From RGIG4608 sp051867875 (lineage in GTDB: Bacteria > Bacillota > Clostridia > Oscillospirales > CAG-272): 62,427 nucleotides of DNA. Shown here piece by piece: positions 17,257 to 25,863 of this stretch. The notes beneath the pieces are model-generated. The model ran no database searches. It was not told where the DNA came from and saw only the letters and a list, made by a program, of their open reading frames with translations. Each line of letters starts with the position of its first letter. Position 1 is the stretch's first letter. The position numbers and the translations under genes are program-made. The DNA is taken from contig JBJDZG010000015.1 of assembly GCA_051867875.1 (NCBI GenBank), positions 1-62,427 of the forward strand. The letters run 5' to 3'.

Positions 17257-18360
17257 ATGATTTTCGAACATGACGAAACTAATGGCAGCGGCGTTAATAT
17301 TAAGGTTATCGGTGTCGGCGGCGGCGGTAACAATGCCGTAAACCGTATGATTAATACTAATATTAAAGGCGTTGAATTTATTGCTATCAATACAGACAGA
17401 CAGGCTCTTCGCAGAAGCGACGCGTCCGTTCAGCTCGTTATCGGTGAAAAGGTAACAAAGGGCTTCGGCGCAGGTGCAAACCCCGTTATCGGTACACGCT
17501 CTGCTGAGGAATCCGTTGACGATATCAAAGCTCTTCTCAAGGGTGCAGATATGTGCTTTATCACTGCCGGAATGGGCGGCGGTACAGGCACGGGAGCAGC
17601 TCCCGTAGTTGCAAGAATTGCAAGAGAGATGGACATTCTTACGGTTGCTATCGTAACGAAGCCCTTCGCATTTGAGGGCACGAGAAGAATGAATCAGGCT
17701 GAGGACGGCATCGCTGCTCTTTCCTCTTACGTTGACGCTCTCGTAGTAATCCCCAACGAAAGACTTAAACAAACAAGCGACTCCCGTATCACTCTCGCAA
17801 ACGCTTTCGCAGCCGCTGACGACGTTCTTCGCCGCGGTGTACAGAGCATTTCCGAGCTTATCAATGTTTCAGCGTTTATCAACCTTGACTTTGCAGACGT
17901 AACATCCGTAATGAAAGATGCAGGTTATGCACACATGGGTGTGGGAAGCGCAACGGGTAAGGACAAAGCAGAGCTTGCGGCTAAGGCTGCTATCTCAAGT
18001 CCTCTTCTTGAAACTTCCATCAAGGGTGCGTCCGGAGTTATCATCAGCATTACTGCTTCTCCCGACGTAGGACTTGAGGACGTAACCGTTGCTTCTACTA
18101 TGATTGCAAACGAAGCTAATCCCGATGCGAACGTTATCTGGGGTGTTGCATTCGACCCTGAGATTGAGGACGAGATGAGAATTACAATCATCGCAACCGG
18201 ATTTGAAAAGAGATTTGAGGGTCAGGCAAACGAGCTCGCTTCTAAGGAAGAAACAGTTGAAAAGAAAGCTCCCGCAGCAAAGGTTGCTCCCAAGGCAGAG
18301 CCCGTAAAAGAGGACGAGGACCTCGATTTCGACGACCTCTTCTCCGTATTCAAAAAATAA
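17257..18360 (+). CDS. ftsZ: Cell division GTPase FtsZ
   Basis: This 367-residue tubulin homologue forms the Z ring. The chosen ATG follows a GGAGGA site by the usual distance; an in-frame TTG at 17233 upstream would lie before that site. Motifs are GVGGGGNNAVNRM, the tubulin signature GGGTGTGAAPV and the T7 loop NLDFADV. A Lys/Ala/Pro/Glu linker leads to an acidic tail ending DFDDLFSVFKK. This differs from the usual proline-containing IP-FLR-type C-terminal peptide that binds FtsA, SepF and ZapD. No ftsA is present between ftsQ and ftsZ. Confidence 0.97.
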   Translation: MIFEHDETNGSGVNIKVIGVGGGGNNAVNRMINTNIKGVEFIAINTDRQALRRSDASVQLVIGEKVTKGFGAGANPVIGTRSAEESVDDIKALLKGADMCFITAGMGGGTGTGAAPVVARIAREMDILTVAIVTKPFAFEGTRRMNQAEDGIAALSSYVDALVVIPNERLKQTSDSRITLANAFAAADDVLRRGVQSISELINVSAFINLDFADVTSVMKDAGYAHMGVGSATGKDKAELAAKAAISSPLLETSIKGASGVIISITASPDVGLEDVTVASTMIANEANPDANVIWGVAFDPEIEDEMRITIIATGFEKRFEGQANELASKEETVEKKAPAAKVAPKAEPVKEDEDLDFDDLFSVFKK

Positions 18361-18377
18361 TCATTGAATTATTACAT

Positions 18378-18410
18378 AAAAAATCGCTCCTTACAGGAGC
18401 GATTTTTTAT
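18378..18410 (+). terminator. Rho-independent terminator after ftsZ
   Basis: A perfect 13-bp stem (18378-18390 with 18396-18408) followed by a T-run ends the dcw cluster. Confidence 0.92.
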
Positions 18411-18452
18411 TTCGTGCATATATTGATAACAGCGAAATTAAAGGAGATAGGT

Positions 18453-18995
18453 ATGGATAACAATTCTATGAACAGACATATAACACAAAATACCGCCCGC
18501 CGCGAGCGCGAGAGGCAGGGAAGACTCGGCATGGATATAAGTACGGTAAACGAGCTTGTCGAGCGTGAGAATATGAGGGCGGGCGAGCACCGCACTCCAA
18601 ACTGCAACGACAACGACATGAGATATCCGAATGACCGCAACGGCCGCAAGCCAAAGGTAGAGATGTACAATATTGAAAAGCTCGCATACAGAAACAACGC
18701 CTTCCGCACGATTTTGTGGACGGGCGGACATTTGCAAACGACGCTTATGAGCATCGGACGCGGCGACGAGATAGGCACGGAGCTCCACGAGGACACCGAC
18801 CAGTATATCAGAATTGAGCACGGCTGTGCAGTTGCGCTCGTAGGTGAGCGCGCCGACTGCCTTAAAGAGAGGGGCAGAATGTACGAAGGCGACGTTATTT
18901 TCATTCCCGCAGGCACGTGGCACAATATCGTAAACGCTGGCAGAGGAACGCTCAAGCTCTCCTCGACCTACGCGCCGCCTCATCATAAGGCGTAA
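18453..18995 (+). CDS. Cupin-domain protein
   Basis: This 180-residue protein starts at the ATG behind AAAGGAGA. Its N-terminal 50 residues are charged and probably disordered (Arg/Glu/Asn-rich). The C-terminal 110 residues form a single cupin with IGTELHEDTDQYIRIEHG (motif 1, one His plus Glu/Asp) and GDVIFIPAGTWHNIVN (motif 2, His). Such proteins bind a metal and may be isomerases, oxygenases or storage-type proteins; this one's substrate is not evident. It is monocistronic between two terminators. Confidence 0.8.
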   Translation: MDNNSMNRHITQNTARRERERQGRLGMDISTVNELVERENMRAGEHRTPNCNDNDMRYPNDRNGRKPKVEMYNIEKLAYRNNAFRTILWTGGHLQTTLMSIGRGDEIGTELHEDTDQYIRIEHGCAVALVGERADCLKERGRMYEGDVIFIPAGTWHNIVNAGRGTLKLSSTYAPPHHKA

Positions 18996-19027
18996 GAAAC
19001 AAAGCAAAATTTTCACTGACAAAAAAC

Positions 19028-19063
19028 AACGGTAGAGAAACAAACATTCTCTACCGTTATTTT
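19028..19063 (+). terminator. Rho-independent terminator after the cupin gene
   Basis: A perfect 12-bp stem (19028-19039 with 19047-19058) followed by ATTTTAT. Confidence 0.85.
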
Positions 19064-19122
19064 ATGTATATCTGTCGGGTGTGAGTAAGGCACACTTTGG
19101 AAGATAAATCGGAATTTATGCT

Positions 19123-19401
19123 TTACTTTTTATTTACTATCGTTAAATATGTCTTTCTAAGTTTTACAACACTCATTATAAACATAAATAATCCAATTAA
19201 TATTAAAAGTATTCCCAAAAGTATATTTTCTTTTAATGACAAGATACCTACAAAAAATATAAGTCCAATAACTGCAATAAAGAATAAAGATATTATTACA
19301 AATAATGGGTATCTGATATATTCAGGTGTTTTACTGCTTTTACCGATTTCAATACCGCCTTCAAGCAATAACTCTAATAAAAATTCAAATACATATTCCA
19401 T
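19123..19401 (-). CDS. Small two-helix membrane protein of unknown function
   Basis: This 92-residue product has two strongly hydrophobic segments (about residues 29-50 and 57-76) and a basic C-terminus (KLRKTYLTIVNKK). I chose the ATG giving MEYVFEF because an upstream GGAG lies before it, somewhat distant; an alternative start lies at 19452. The gene is clearly more A+T-rich than its neighbours, which could indicate recent acquisition. No family recognised. Confidence 0.55.
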   Translation of the reverse strand: MEYVFEFLLELLLEGGIEIGKSSKTPEYIRYPLFVIISLFFIAVIGLIFFVGILSLKENILLGILLILIGLFMFIMSVVKLRKTYLTIVNKK

Positions 19402-19472
19402 ATTCCATATTTTACATCTCCAATAATACCGATAAATCCCGACTTGTCGCATCTATCATATCACAATCCAAA

Positions 19473-19513
19473 CAAAAAGTCAAGGGAGAGTCTACCTGCG
19501 CAGTCTCTCCCTT
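19473..19513 (-). terminator. Rho-independent terminator of the metal exporter gene
   Basis: On the minus strand a perfect 9-bp stem (AAGGGAGAG/CTCTCCCTT) is followed by GACTTTTTG. It lies between the exporter gene (ending 19535) and the small membrane protein gene. Confidence 0.85.
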
Positions 19514-19534
19514 ATATGAGTTTTTTTTGCTTTA

Positions 19535-20413
19535 TTAAATTGCAAGCCACCGTGCGAGGGGTGTGAGGTCGATTACGATTCCCACGATGACGGAGATTAC
19601 GAAGAGAAGAGCGATGATGAGAAGGCTCTGCTTCTTCGGTCTGTTCGTTCTGAAAAGCACCGCGGTGGCAATTCCCGTATTTGCGAGAAGTCCCGACAAA
19701 AGCGCACCCGAGCTGATAACTCCGTTAATAAACAATTCGCTTATTATAACGCTTGAAGCGCAGTTGGGAATGAGTCCGACAACGCCCGCTAAAACGTTTG
19801 CGATTACCGGCTTATCAAGCACGAGCAGAGCGATATTCTTTTCGCCGATAAATACGACGATGAAATTGAGAATAAAACTGAATATGAGAATGAACAGCGA
19901 AATTTTGCCCGTATGAACGAGGGCGGATTTAAGCATATTATTATGGCAGTGGCAACGGTCTCTTTCGCAGAGCGCCTCTATATTCGCCTTTGGTTCGATG
20001 CCTTTTTTCTTATAGATGAGCTTCAATACAAGGTCGATTGCAAGACCGATAACGAGAGCGATAACGAATTTTACGGCAAGTATTTTAAGCATAACGCCGA
20101 GGTTTCCGCCGCGTGAGATAAAGATGGGCACCATTTCATCGCTCGTTGAAAGAAAAACCGCCATAAGAGTGCCGAGAGAGATTACTCCCGCGCTGTAAAG
20201 GCTTGCCGCCGCGCTTGAAAAACCGCACTGGGGTACTACGCCGATGGCACTGCCTATCACCGCGCCGAACTGTCCTGAACGCTTCAACACCTTTTGAGCG
20301 GAGTTGCCCGCACGGTGTTCAAGATATTCCATAAGCAGATATGTTAAAAACAAAAACGGTAAGAGCTTTACAGTATCAAGTAATGTATCGAGAATCAATT
20401 CAAAAATATCCAT
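19535..20413 (-). CDS. Putative heavy-metal exporter, ArsP_2 (10-TM) family
   Basis: This 292-residue polytopic membrane protein belongs to the family annotated as putative manganese/arsenic transporter (ArsP_2). It consists of two repeats, each with a conserved Cys/Asn-rich helix: VVPQCGFSSAAASLYSAG in the first half and LIPNCASSVIISELFING in the second. A cytoplasmic loop in the middle contains CERDRCHCH, a likely metal-binding site. Substrate is unknown. Its promoter is back to back with that of the PHP gene. Confidence 0.82.
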   Translation of the reverse strand: MDIFELILDTLLDTVKLLPFLFLTYLLMEYLEHRAGNSAQKVLKRSGQFGAVIGSAIGVVPQCGFSSAAASLYSAGVISLGTLMAVFLSTSDEMVPIFISRGGNLGVMLKILAVKFVIALVIGLAIDLVLKLIYKKKGIEPKANIEALCERDRCHCHNNMLKSALVHTGKISLFILIFSFILNFIVVFIGEKNIALLVLDKPVIANVLAGVVGLIPNCASSVIISELFINGVISSGALLSGLLANTGIATAVLFRTNRPKKQSLLIIALLFVISVIVGIVIDLTPLARWLAI

Positions 20414-20454
20414 TATTTACTCCTTTTATGCAAAGAATTATCACATTACGAGTC

Positions 20455-20483
20455 ATTTTATCACAAAAAGGGGTTTTTGTCAA
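20455..20483 (-). promoter_or_regulatory. Promoter of the ArsP_2-type exporter gene
   Basis: Minus strand: TTGACA (20478-20483), 17-nt spacer, TAAAAT (20455-20460). Confidence 0.8.
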
Positions 20484-20490
20484 CACCTTA

Positions 20491-20519
20491 TTGACATTTG
20501 ATAAAATATGGGATATAAT
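20491..20519 (+). promoter_or_regulatory. Consensus promoter of the PHP-domain gene
   Basis: TTGACA (20491-20496), 17-nt spacer, TATAAT (20514-20519): a perfect sigma-A consensus. It lies 8 bp from the divergent promoter. It also shows that upstream in-frame ATGs cannot be the translation start of the PHP gene. Confidence 0.88.
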
Positions 20520-20550
20520 AATGTATAATGAAAACTTTAACGGAGAAAAA

Positions 20551-21345
20551 ATGTATTATTACGAACTTCACTCACACACTGTGGCGGCGAGCCTCTGCTC
20601 GGTAGTCGAGCCCGAGGATTATATAGATTTTTATATTGACAAGGGTTATTCGGGAATGGTTATTACGGACCATTTTTATTACGGAAACACCTCCGTTGAC
20701 CGCCGACTTCCTTGGGACGAATTTATTGATTTATACAGCGAGGGCTACCGCAGAGCAAAAGCGGCGGGAGACGCACGCGGATTTTCCGTTTTCTTCGGCT
20801 TTGAGCAGAAATTTGCCGACGGACACGACGAATATCTCGTGCTCGGAATTTCTCCCGCGTGGCTCAAAGTCCACCCCGAAATAAGGGATATGGACAGGCT
20901 TACTTTCTTTGATACCGTGCACAGAGCCGGCGGATTTATTATTCAGGCGCACCCGTTCAGGTCCTGCTACTACATTTCGAGCATAACTCTGTCCCTTGAC
21001 TATGTTGACGCAGTTGAGGTAGTAAATCTCGGACATGACGACGCGTATTCCCGCCAAGCGTATGAGTATGCAAAAAATCTCGGCTTGCCGATGACGGGAG
21101 GAAGCGATATTCATTCGCTTAATGGCAGAAAAAAGGTTTCGGGCGTCGCGCTTGAGAAAAAAGTCGGCACGGTTGAGGAGCTTATAGAAGAAATCAGGGA
21201 GGGCAGGGCGATACCTGCGCCGATTCAACGCTTTGAGAAGATAAAGAAGCTTCCTCTTAACAGGGAGATTGAGCTTGACGTTTACGCTTTGAGCGATATC
21301 GGACTCACGCTCACCGACGATTATTTTGCGGAAAACAAACGATAA
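20551..21345 (+). CDS. PHP-domain metal-dependent phosphoesterase
   Basis: This 264-residue protein starts at the ATG behind AACGGAGA, downstream of the consensus promoter. It shows the PHP metal-ligand motifs: ELHSHT at the N-terminus, ITDHFYYG (Asp-His), FFGFEQKF (Glu), IQAHPFRS (His) and GGSDIH (Asp-x-His). The family includes histidinol phosphatases and nucleotide 3',5'-phosphatases; the substrate here is unknown. It is monocistronic. Confidence 0.88.
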   Translation: MYYYELHSHTVAASLCSVVEPEDYIDFYIDKGYSGMVITDHFYYGNTSVDRRLPWDEFIDLYSEGYRRAKAAGDARGFSVFFGFEQKFADGHDEYLVLGISPAWLKVHPEIRDMDRLTFFDTVHRAGGFIIQAHPFRSCYYISSITLSLDYVDAVEVVNLGHDDAYSRQAYEYAKNLGLPMTGGSDIHSLNGRKKVSGVALEKKVGTVEELIEEIREGRAIPAPIQRFEKIKKLPLNREIELDVYALSDIGLTLTDDYFAENKR

Positions 21346-21347
21346 AA

Positions 21348-21397
21348 ATCAATCCCTTGCACAGTCGGATTTTACGCTGTGCGAGGGTGATTTTTTT
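21348..21397 (+). terminator. Rho-independent terminator after the PHP gene
   Basis: Arms 21348-21364 and 21376-21390 pair with one bulge; a 7-T run follows. Confidence 0.85.
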
Positions 21398-21527
21398 GCT
21401 TGGACGGATTTTTATGCTTTTCAATATTATTTTGATTTGCTTCTTGTTAATATGTCCAAAAACGGAACGGTAAATTGTACTTTTTAACTGAATTTTCGTT
21501 CCGCCTATAAAATTTTGACAAAAAATC

Positions 21528-21556
21528 TTGCTATTTCAGGCAAAATCAGTTATAAT
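21528..21556 (+). promoter_or_regulatory. Promoter of the pectate-lyase-like lipoprotein gene
   Basis: TTGCTA (21528-21533), 17-nt spacer, TATAAT (21551-21556), 47 nt before the ATG. Confidence 0.7.
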
Positions 21557-21602
21557 TGTTATAGTTATACCCAAAAAACACTTTTTCAAGAAAGGAACCG
21601 AC

Positions 21603-23867
21603 ATGAAAAAAATATTTGCGTTAATACTTGTACTCACGATTTTTGTAAGTATGCTCGTGTCCTGCGATATTTTAGATATCATTAACGGAAACACGGAGTC
21701 GACATCAACCACACCGACTAATACTACAACAACTACAAAAACCACAACATCTACTACGACTACTACAACAAAGACCGAAGGCAGCACGTCGACCACGACG
21801 ACTACCGCGACGGATAAGAACGACGGCACAACATCGACGACCACCACTACCGAAAACGGCGGCGGTAATACCAATCCTCCCATTGACGAGCCCGACCCCG
21901 ACAATCCCATTATTGAGGGCAAGGTTGAGGTTATACTCACGGGTTATTCCTTTGAAACAATCTTCTGCGAGTGGGCTCCATACACGAATGCGGACTCCTA
22001 CAACGTATACTGCGACGGCGTTATAGTTGACAAGGAGCTTATAAGAAGCTACGGCACGTATTTCAGATGCGACGTATTGGGACTTACTGAAAAATTCCAC
22101 GAGATTGAAATCGTTCCCACCATAAACGGTGCGGAGATGCTTGACGCTGCGACCACGTTCTCAACTAAGCCCATCTCTCACGTCAGAGAGGGATTTGCTT
22201 GGGTGAACGGCACCGCAAGCGGAGCTTACAACGAGGACGGAACGCTCAGAGACGGCGCGGTAGTTCTCTACGTAACGAACGAAAACAAAGATACGATAAC
22301 TCTTAAAATGCAGACAGGCAAGTCCACCTATGAGGACAAGGTCGGTATTCAGAATATTATTGACGGTATCAAGAAGGGCTACGAAACAAGACCTCTTTGC
22401 ATAAGATTTATAGGCAATATCACCGACCCTGCGTTCCTTTGGAGCGGAGATATTCTCGTTGATATGAATGAAACAAAATACACCGCGGGTATGACGATTG
22501 AGGGTGTCGGAAACGACGCTACGATAAACGGCTTCGGAATCCGCGTTAAGAACTGCTCAAACCTTGAAATCAGAAACCTCGGCTTTATGAACTGCGACAG
22601 TGATGAGGGCGACAATCTCGGACTTCAGCAGAACAACCATCACGTATGGGTTCACAACTGCGATTTCTTCTACGGTCAGGCAGGCTCCGACGCTGACCAA
22701 TCCAAAGGCGACGGTGCACTTGACGTTAAGACGAGCGCATACATAACGCTTTCCTTCAACCACTTCGTTGACTCGGGTAAGTCAAATCTTCTCGGAATGA
22801 AAAATGAAACGGCTGAAAACTATATTACATACCACCACAACTGGTACGACCATTCCGACTCGCGCCACCCCAGAGTAAGAACCTGCACGACGCACGTTTA
22901 CAACAACTACTATGACGGCGTTTCCAAGTACGGTATCGGTGCTACGATGGGCGCGTCCGTTTTCGTTGAAAACAACTATTTCAGAAATACCAAATATCCC
23001 ATGCTTTCGTCCCTTCAGGGCAACGACGTTGCAGGCGGTAACGAGGGTACGTTCAGCGGTGAAAACGGCGGTATCATCAAGGCATTCGGTAACTATATCG
23101 ACGGCGGAAAGGGAATACTTACCTACCAGCAGAACAGCACGAGCTTCGACTGCTACCTCGCTTCTTCAAGAGATGAAAAGGTGCCCTCAAGCGTAGTAAC
23201 GCTCGTCGGCGGTACGACTTACAACAACTTTGATACGAATGCTTCTCTTATGTACGAGTACAACGCAGAGAGCGCCGAGGACGCAAAGGAAACCGTTATG
23301 CAGTATGCAGGACGAGTTCAGGGAGGAGATTTCAAGTGGACGTTTACTGCTGCTGACGATACGTCCTACGATATCATTCCGGGACTTAAATCCGCACTTC
23401 TCGCTTATACGGGTACACTCGTTTCCACAAACGTTTCCACGGGTGTAAGCGGCGGCAACGGCGGTGAAAGCGGCGGCGAGTCCGGCGGAGATAGCGGAAG
23501 CACAACTCCAGAGCCCGCGCCCGTTCCCGAAGGAACGATAATTCACAACTTCGATACCGACGGAAAGACGAGCGATTTCTTCACAATCAACGGCAATCTT
23601 TCCTCAAGCAAGGGTACGGTTACTTATAACGGACTTACACTCACTCAGTGCTTGAAGCTTGAATCTTCCACGAGCATCACATTCACGCTTACGGAGGCAA
23701 AGACGATGACGCTCGTATTCAAACCATCGGCTTCGATTAAGATTGACGGTACGTCGTACACAAGCACGACCAACGTAATCACAGTTGACCTTGAAGCGGG
23801 TACACATACGCTCACGAAAGATGGCAGCACGAATCTTTATTACATAGTATTGGAAGACGTGAAATAA
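21603..23867 (+). CDS. Pectate-lyase-like (PL1) lipoprotein with Thr-rich linker and C-terminal accessory domain
   Basis: This 754-residue protein begins with a lipoprotein signal ending LVSC (Cys21). Next come a Thr/Ser-rich surface linker of about 70 residues, a fibronectin-like domain (about 105-190), and a right-handed beta-helix (about 225-545) with the pectate lyase family 1 pattern: YHHNWYDHSDSRHPRVR contains the catalytic arginine region. A Gly/Ser linker leads to a C-terminal beta domain (about 640-754) resembling a carbohydrate-binding module. It should cleave pectin or polygalacturonate at the cell surface by beta-elimination. Start chosen at the ATG behind AAGAAAGGA. It is monocistronic. 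Confidence 0.88.
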   Translation: MKKIFALILVLTIFVSMLVSCDILDIINGNTESTSTTPTNTTTTTKTTTSTTTTTTKTEGSTSTTTTTATDKNDGTTSTTTTTENGGGNTNPPIDEPDPDNPIIEGKVEVILTGYSFETIFCEWAPYTNADSYNVYCDGVIVDKELIRSYGTYFRCDVLGLTEKFHEIEIVPTINGAEMLDAATTFSTKPISHVREGFAWVNGTASGAYNEDGTLRDGAVVLYVTNENKDTITLKMQTGKSTYEDKVGIQNIIDGIKKGYETRPLCIRFIGNITDPAFLWSGDILVDMNETKYTAGMTIEGVGNDATINGFGIRVKNCSNLEIRNLGFMNCDSDEGDNLGLQQNNHHVWVHNCDFFYGQAGSDADQSKGDGALDVKTSAYITLSFNHFVDSGKSNLLGMKNETAENYITYHHNWYDHSDSRHPRVRTCTTHVYNNYYDGVSKYGIGATMGASVFVENNYFRNTKYPMLSSLQGNDVAGGNEGTFSGENGGIIKAFGNYIDGGKGILTYQQNSTSFDCYLASSRDEKVPSSVVTLVGGTTYNNFDTNASLMYEYNAESAEDAKETVMQYAGRVQGGDFKWTFTAADDTSYDIIPGLKSALLAYTGTLVSTNVSTGVSGGNGGESGGESGGDSGSTTPEPAPVPEGTIIHNFDTDGKTSDFFTINGNLSSSKGTVTYNGLTLTQCLKLESSTSITFTLTEAKTMTLVFKPSASIKIDGTSYTSTTNVITVDLEAGTHTLTKDGSTNLYYIVLEDVK

Positions 23868-23958
23868 AATAAAAAGACGTCAGCCCGTCTGTAATGTGCC
23901 ACTGTCAGGCAACAGACTAAAAAACAAAAATGAATTATTAACTAAACAAGATTCTTTT

Positions 23959-23990
23959 ATCTCCCCCTGCGGGCAGCAGGGGGAGATTTT
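23959..23990 (+). terminator. Terminator-like hairpin after the pectate-lyase-like gene
   Basis: A GC-rich perfect stem (TCTCCCCCTGC/GCAGGGGGAGA) followed by TTTTC, about 90 bp after the stop codon. Confidence 0.75.
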
Positions 23991-24023
23991 CTGACGAAAA
24001 AAGCAATTATTTTATTTTTTGTC

Positions 24024-24052
24024 TTGCATATATTTTTTATTTGTGTTATAAT
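24024..24052 (+). promoter_or_regulatory. Promoter of the heterodimeric ABC exporter operon
   Basis: TTGCAT (24024-24029), 17-nt spacer, TATAAT (24047-24052), 37 nt before the ATG. Confidence 0.75.
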
Positions 24053-24088
24053 AGCCCTTAGATTTTATTTAGGAAAAGGAGGAATGCT

Positions 24089-25861
24089 ATGATTTTCGGA
24101 AAACACATCAACAGGTACTATCTCAAGCATTTTTTTGTTCTTCTTCTAGGCATTGTTGCACTTGTGGCGGTTGACTATTTCCAGCTCAAAATTCCCGAAC
24201 TTTATAACTACGTTATAACGGGACTTAACGACGGAGCCGTGAAGATTGGCGAAGAGCTCGTCGCGTTTGACCTTGATTTCTTGCTCGACAGAATTTGCGC
24301 GCCGATGATAGGTATCATACTCGTAATGGCATTCGGCAGATTTTTGTGGAGAGTTTGTATGTACGGTACCGCGATAAAGGTTGAAACGGACCTTCGTGAG
24401 AGAATGTTCAACCACTGCAAGGACCTCTCCCAGCAATACTACCAGACGAACAAGGTCGGCAACATGATGTCGCTCTTTACAAATGACCTTGAAACGATTA
24501 ACGAGTGCTTCGGCGACGGTACCCTGATGCTCTTTGACGCGGTGGCGCTTGCCTCTCTTGCGCTCTATAAGATGTCGGACCTTGACCCTATGCTTACTTT
24601 GCTCTCGCTCATTCCCATGCTTTGTCTGCTTCTCGGCGGAACGTTCATAGGAAAGTACATGATGAAAAAGTGGGAAGAGCGCCAGGAAAAATTCTCCGAG
24701 CTCTCCGATTTCTCTCAGGAAAACTTTTCGGGAATTGCCGTTATCAAGGCATTCGTTAAAGAGGGAAAGGAGCTTTGGGCATTCAAAAAGCTCAACAAGG
24801 AGAATGAGAACGTAAATATTGAATTTACGAAAATATCGACTCTTCTTCATATTTCCGTAACGTTCTTCGTTCAGTCGGTAATCTGCATTATTCTCGGATA
24901 CGGCGGATACCTCGTATACGCAGGACAGTTCAAGGTGGGCGACCTTCTTGAATTTTACGGATATTTCACCTCAATCATCTGGCCCATAATGGCAGTTTCG
25001 ATGCTGATTGATATGACCTCGCGCGGAAGGGCCTCGCTTAAAAGAATCTCCGAGCTTCTTGACGCAAAGGCAGACGTCGTGGACAAGCAGGGAGTTGAGA
25101 ACGTCGAGGCGATAAGGGGCGATATCGAATTCCGCCACCTTAATTTCACTTATCCAGACGGCGACTACAATGTGCTTGACGACGTAAGCTTCAAGATAAA
25201 CGCGGGCGAAAACGTCGGAATTATCGGCAAGACGGGCTCTGGCAAGACGACAATCGTTGACCTTATTTTGAGAGTTTACAACGTCCCCGACAATTCACTT
25301 TTCATTGACGGAAAGGACGTAAACACGATTTCAATAAAGGCTTTACGCGATTTTTGCGCGTACGTTCCTCAGGACAACTTCCTTTTCTCCGACACCATCG
25401 AGAACAATATCGCCTTCTCCCGCGACGCTGCAAGTTCCGACGAGGTAGTAAGAGCGGCGACTCTATCCGACGTTCACGAGAATATAACGGGATTTAGCGA
25501 AGGTTATGCGACGGTGCTCGGCGAGCGCGGTGTTACCGTCTCGGGCGGTCAGAAGCAGAGAATTTCAATCGCGCGTGCACTGATGAAAGAGGCTTCAATC
25601 CTCATTCTTGACGATTCCGTAAGTGCGGTTGACACAAAAACCGAGAAGGTAATTATTGAAAATCTCCGTGAAAACAGACGCGGCAGGACGACAATTCTTA
25701 TCGCGCACAGAATTTCAACCGTTGAAAAAATGGACAAGATTATCTTCGTCGATGAAGGTAAGGTAAAGGCGGTGGGCACGCACGACGAGCTCGTCGCAAG
25801 CTGTCCTGACTATAAGCTTATGGTCGAGCTCCAGAAGCTCGAAGAAGAGAAGGAGGTGTGA
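24089..25861 (+). CDS. ABC exporter subunit A (degenerate ATP site)
   Basis: This 590-residue half-transporter has six N-terminal membrane helices (ABC type I exporter fold) and a C-terminal ATPase. Motifs are Walker A GKTGSGKTT (about 381), signature VSGGQKQR and Walker B LILDDSVSAVD, where Asp replaces the catalytic glutamate. This is the degenerate-site feature of heterodimeric exporters such as TM287/288 or BmrCD. It overlaps the coding start region of its partner and must act with it. Substrate is probably a drug, lipid or peptide; not determinable. Confidence 0.92.
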   Translation: MIFGKHINRYYLKHFFVLLLGIVALVAVDYFQLKIPELYNYVITGLNDGAVKIGEELVAFDLDFLLDRICAPMIGIILVMAFGRFLWRVCMYGTAIKVETDLRERMFNHCKDLSQQYYQTNKVGNMMSLFTNDLETINECFGDGTLMLFDAVALASLALYKMSDLDPMLTLLSLIPMLCLLLGGTFIGKYMMKKWEERQEKFSELSDFSQENFSGIAVIKAFVKEGKELWAFKKLNKENENVNIEFTKISTLLHISVTFFVQSVICIILGYGGYLVYAGQFKVGDLLEFYGYFTSIIWPIMAVSMLIDMTSRGRASLKRISELLDAKADVVDKQGVENVEAIRGDIEFRHLNFTYPDGDYNVLDDVSFKINAGENVGIIGKTGSGKTTIVDLILRVYNVPDNSLFIDGKDVNTISIKALRDFCAYVPQDNFLFSDTIENNIAFSRDAASSDEVVRAATLSDVHENITGFSEGYATVLGERGVTVSGGQKQRISIARALMKEASILILDDSVSAVDTKTEKVIIENLRENRRGRTTILIAHRISTVEKMDKIIFVDEGKVKAVGTHDELVASCPDYKLMVELQKLEEEKEV

Positions 25862-25863
25862 GT

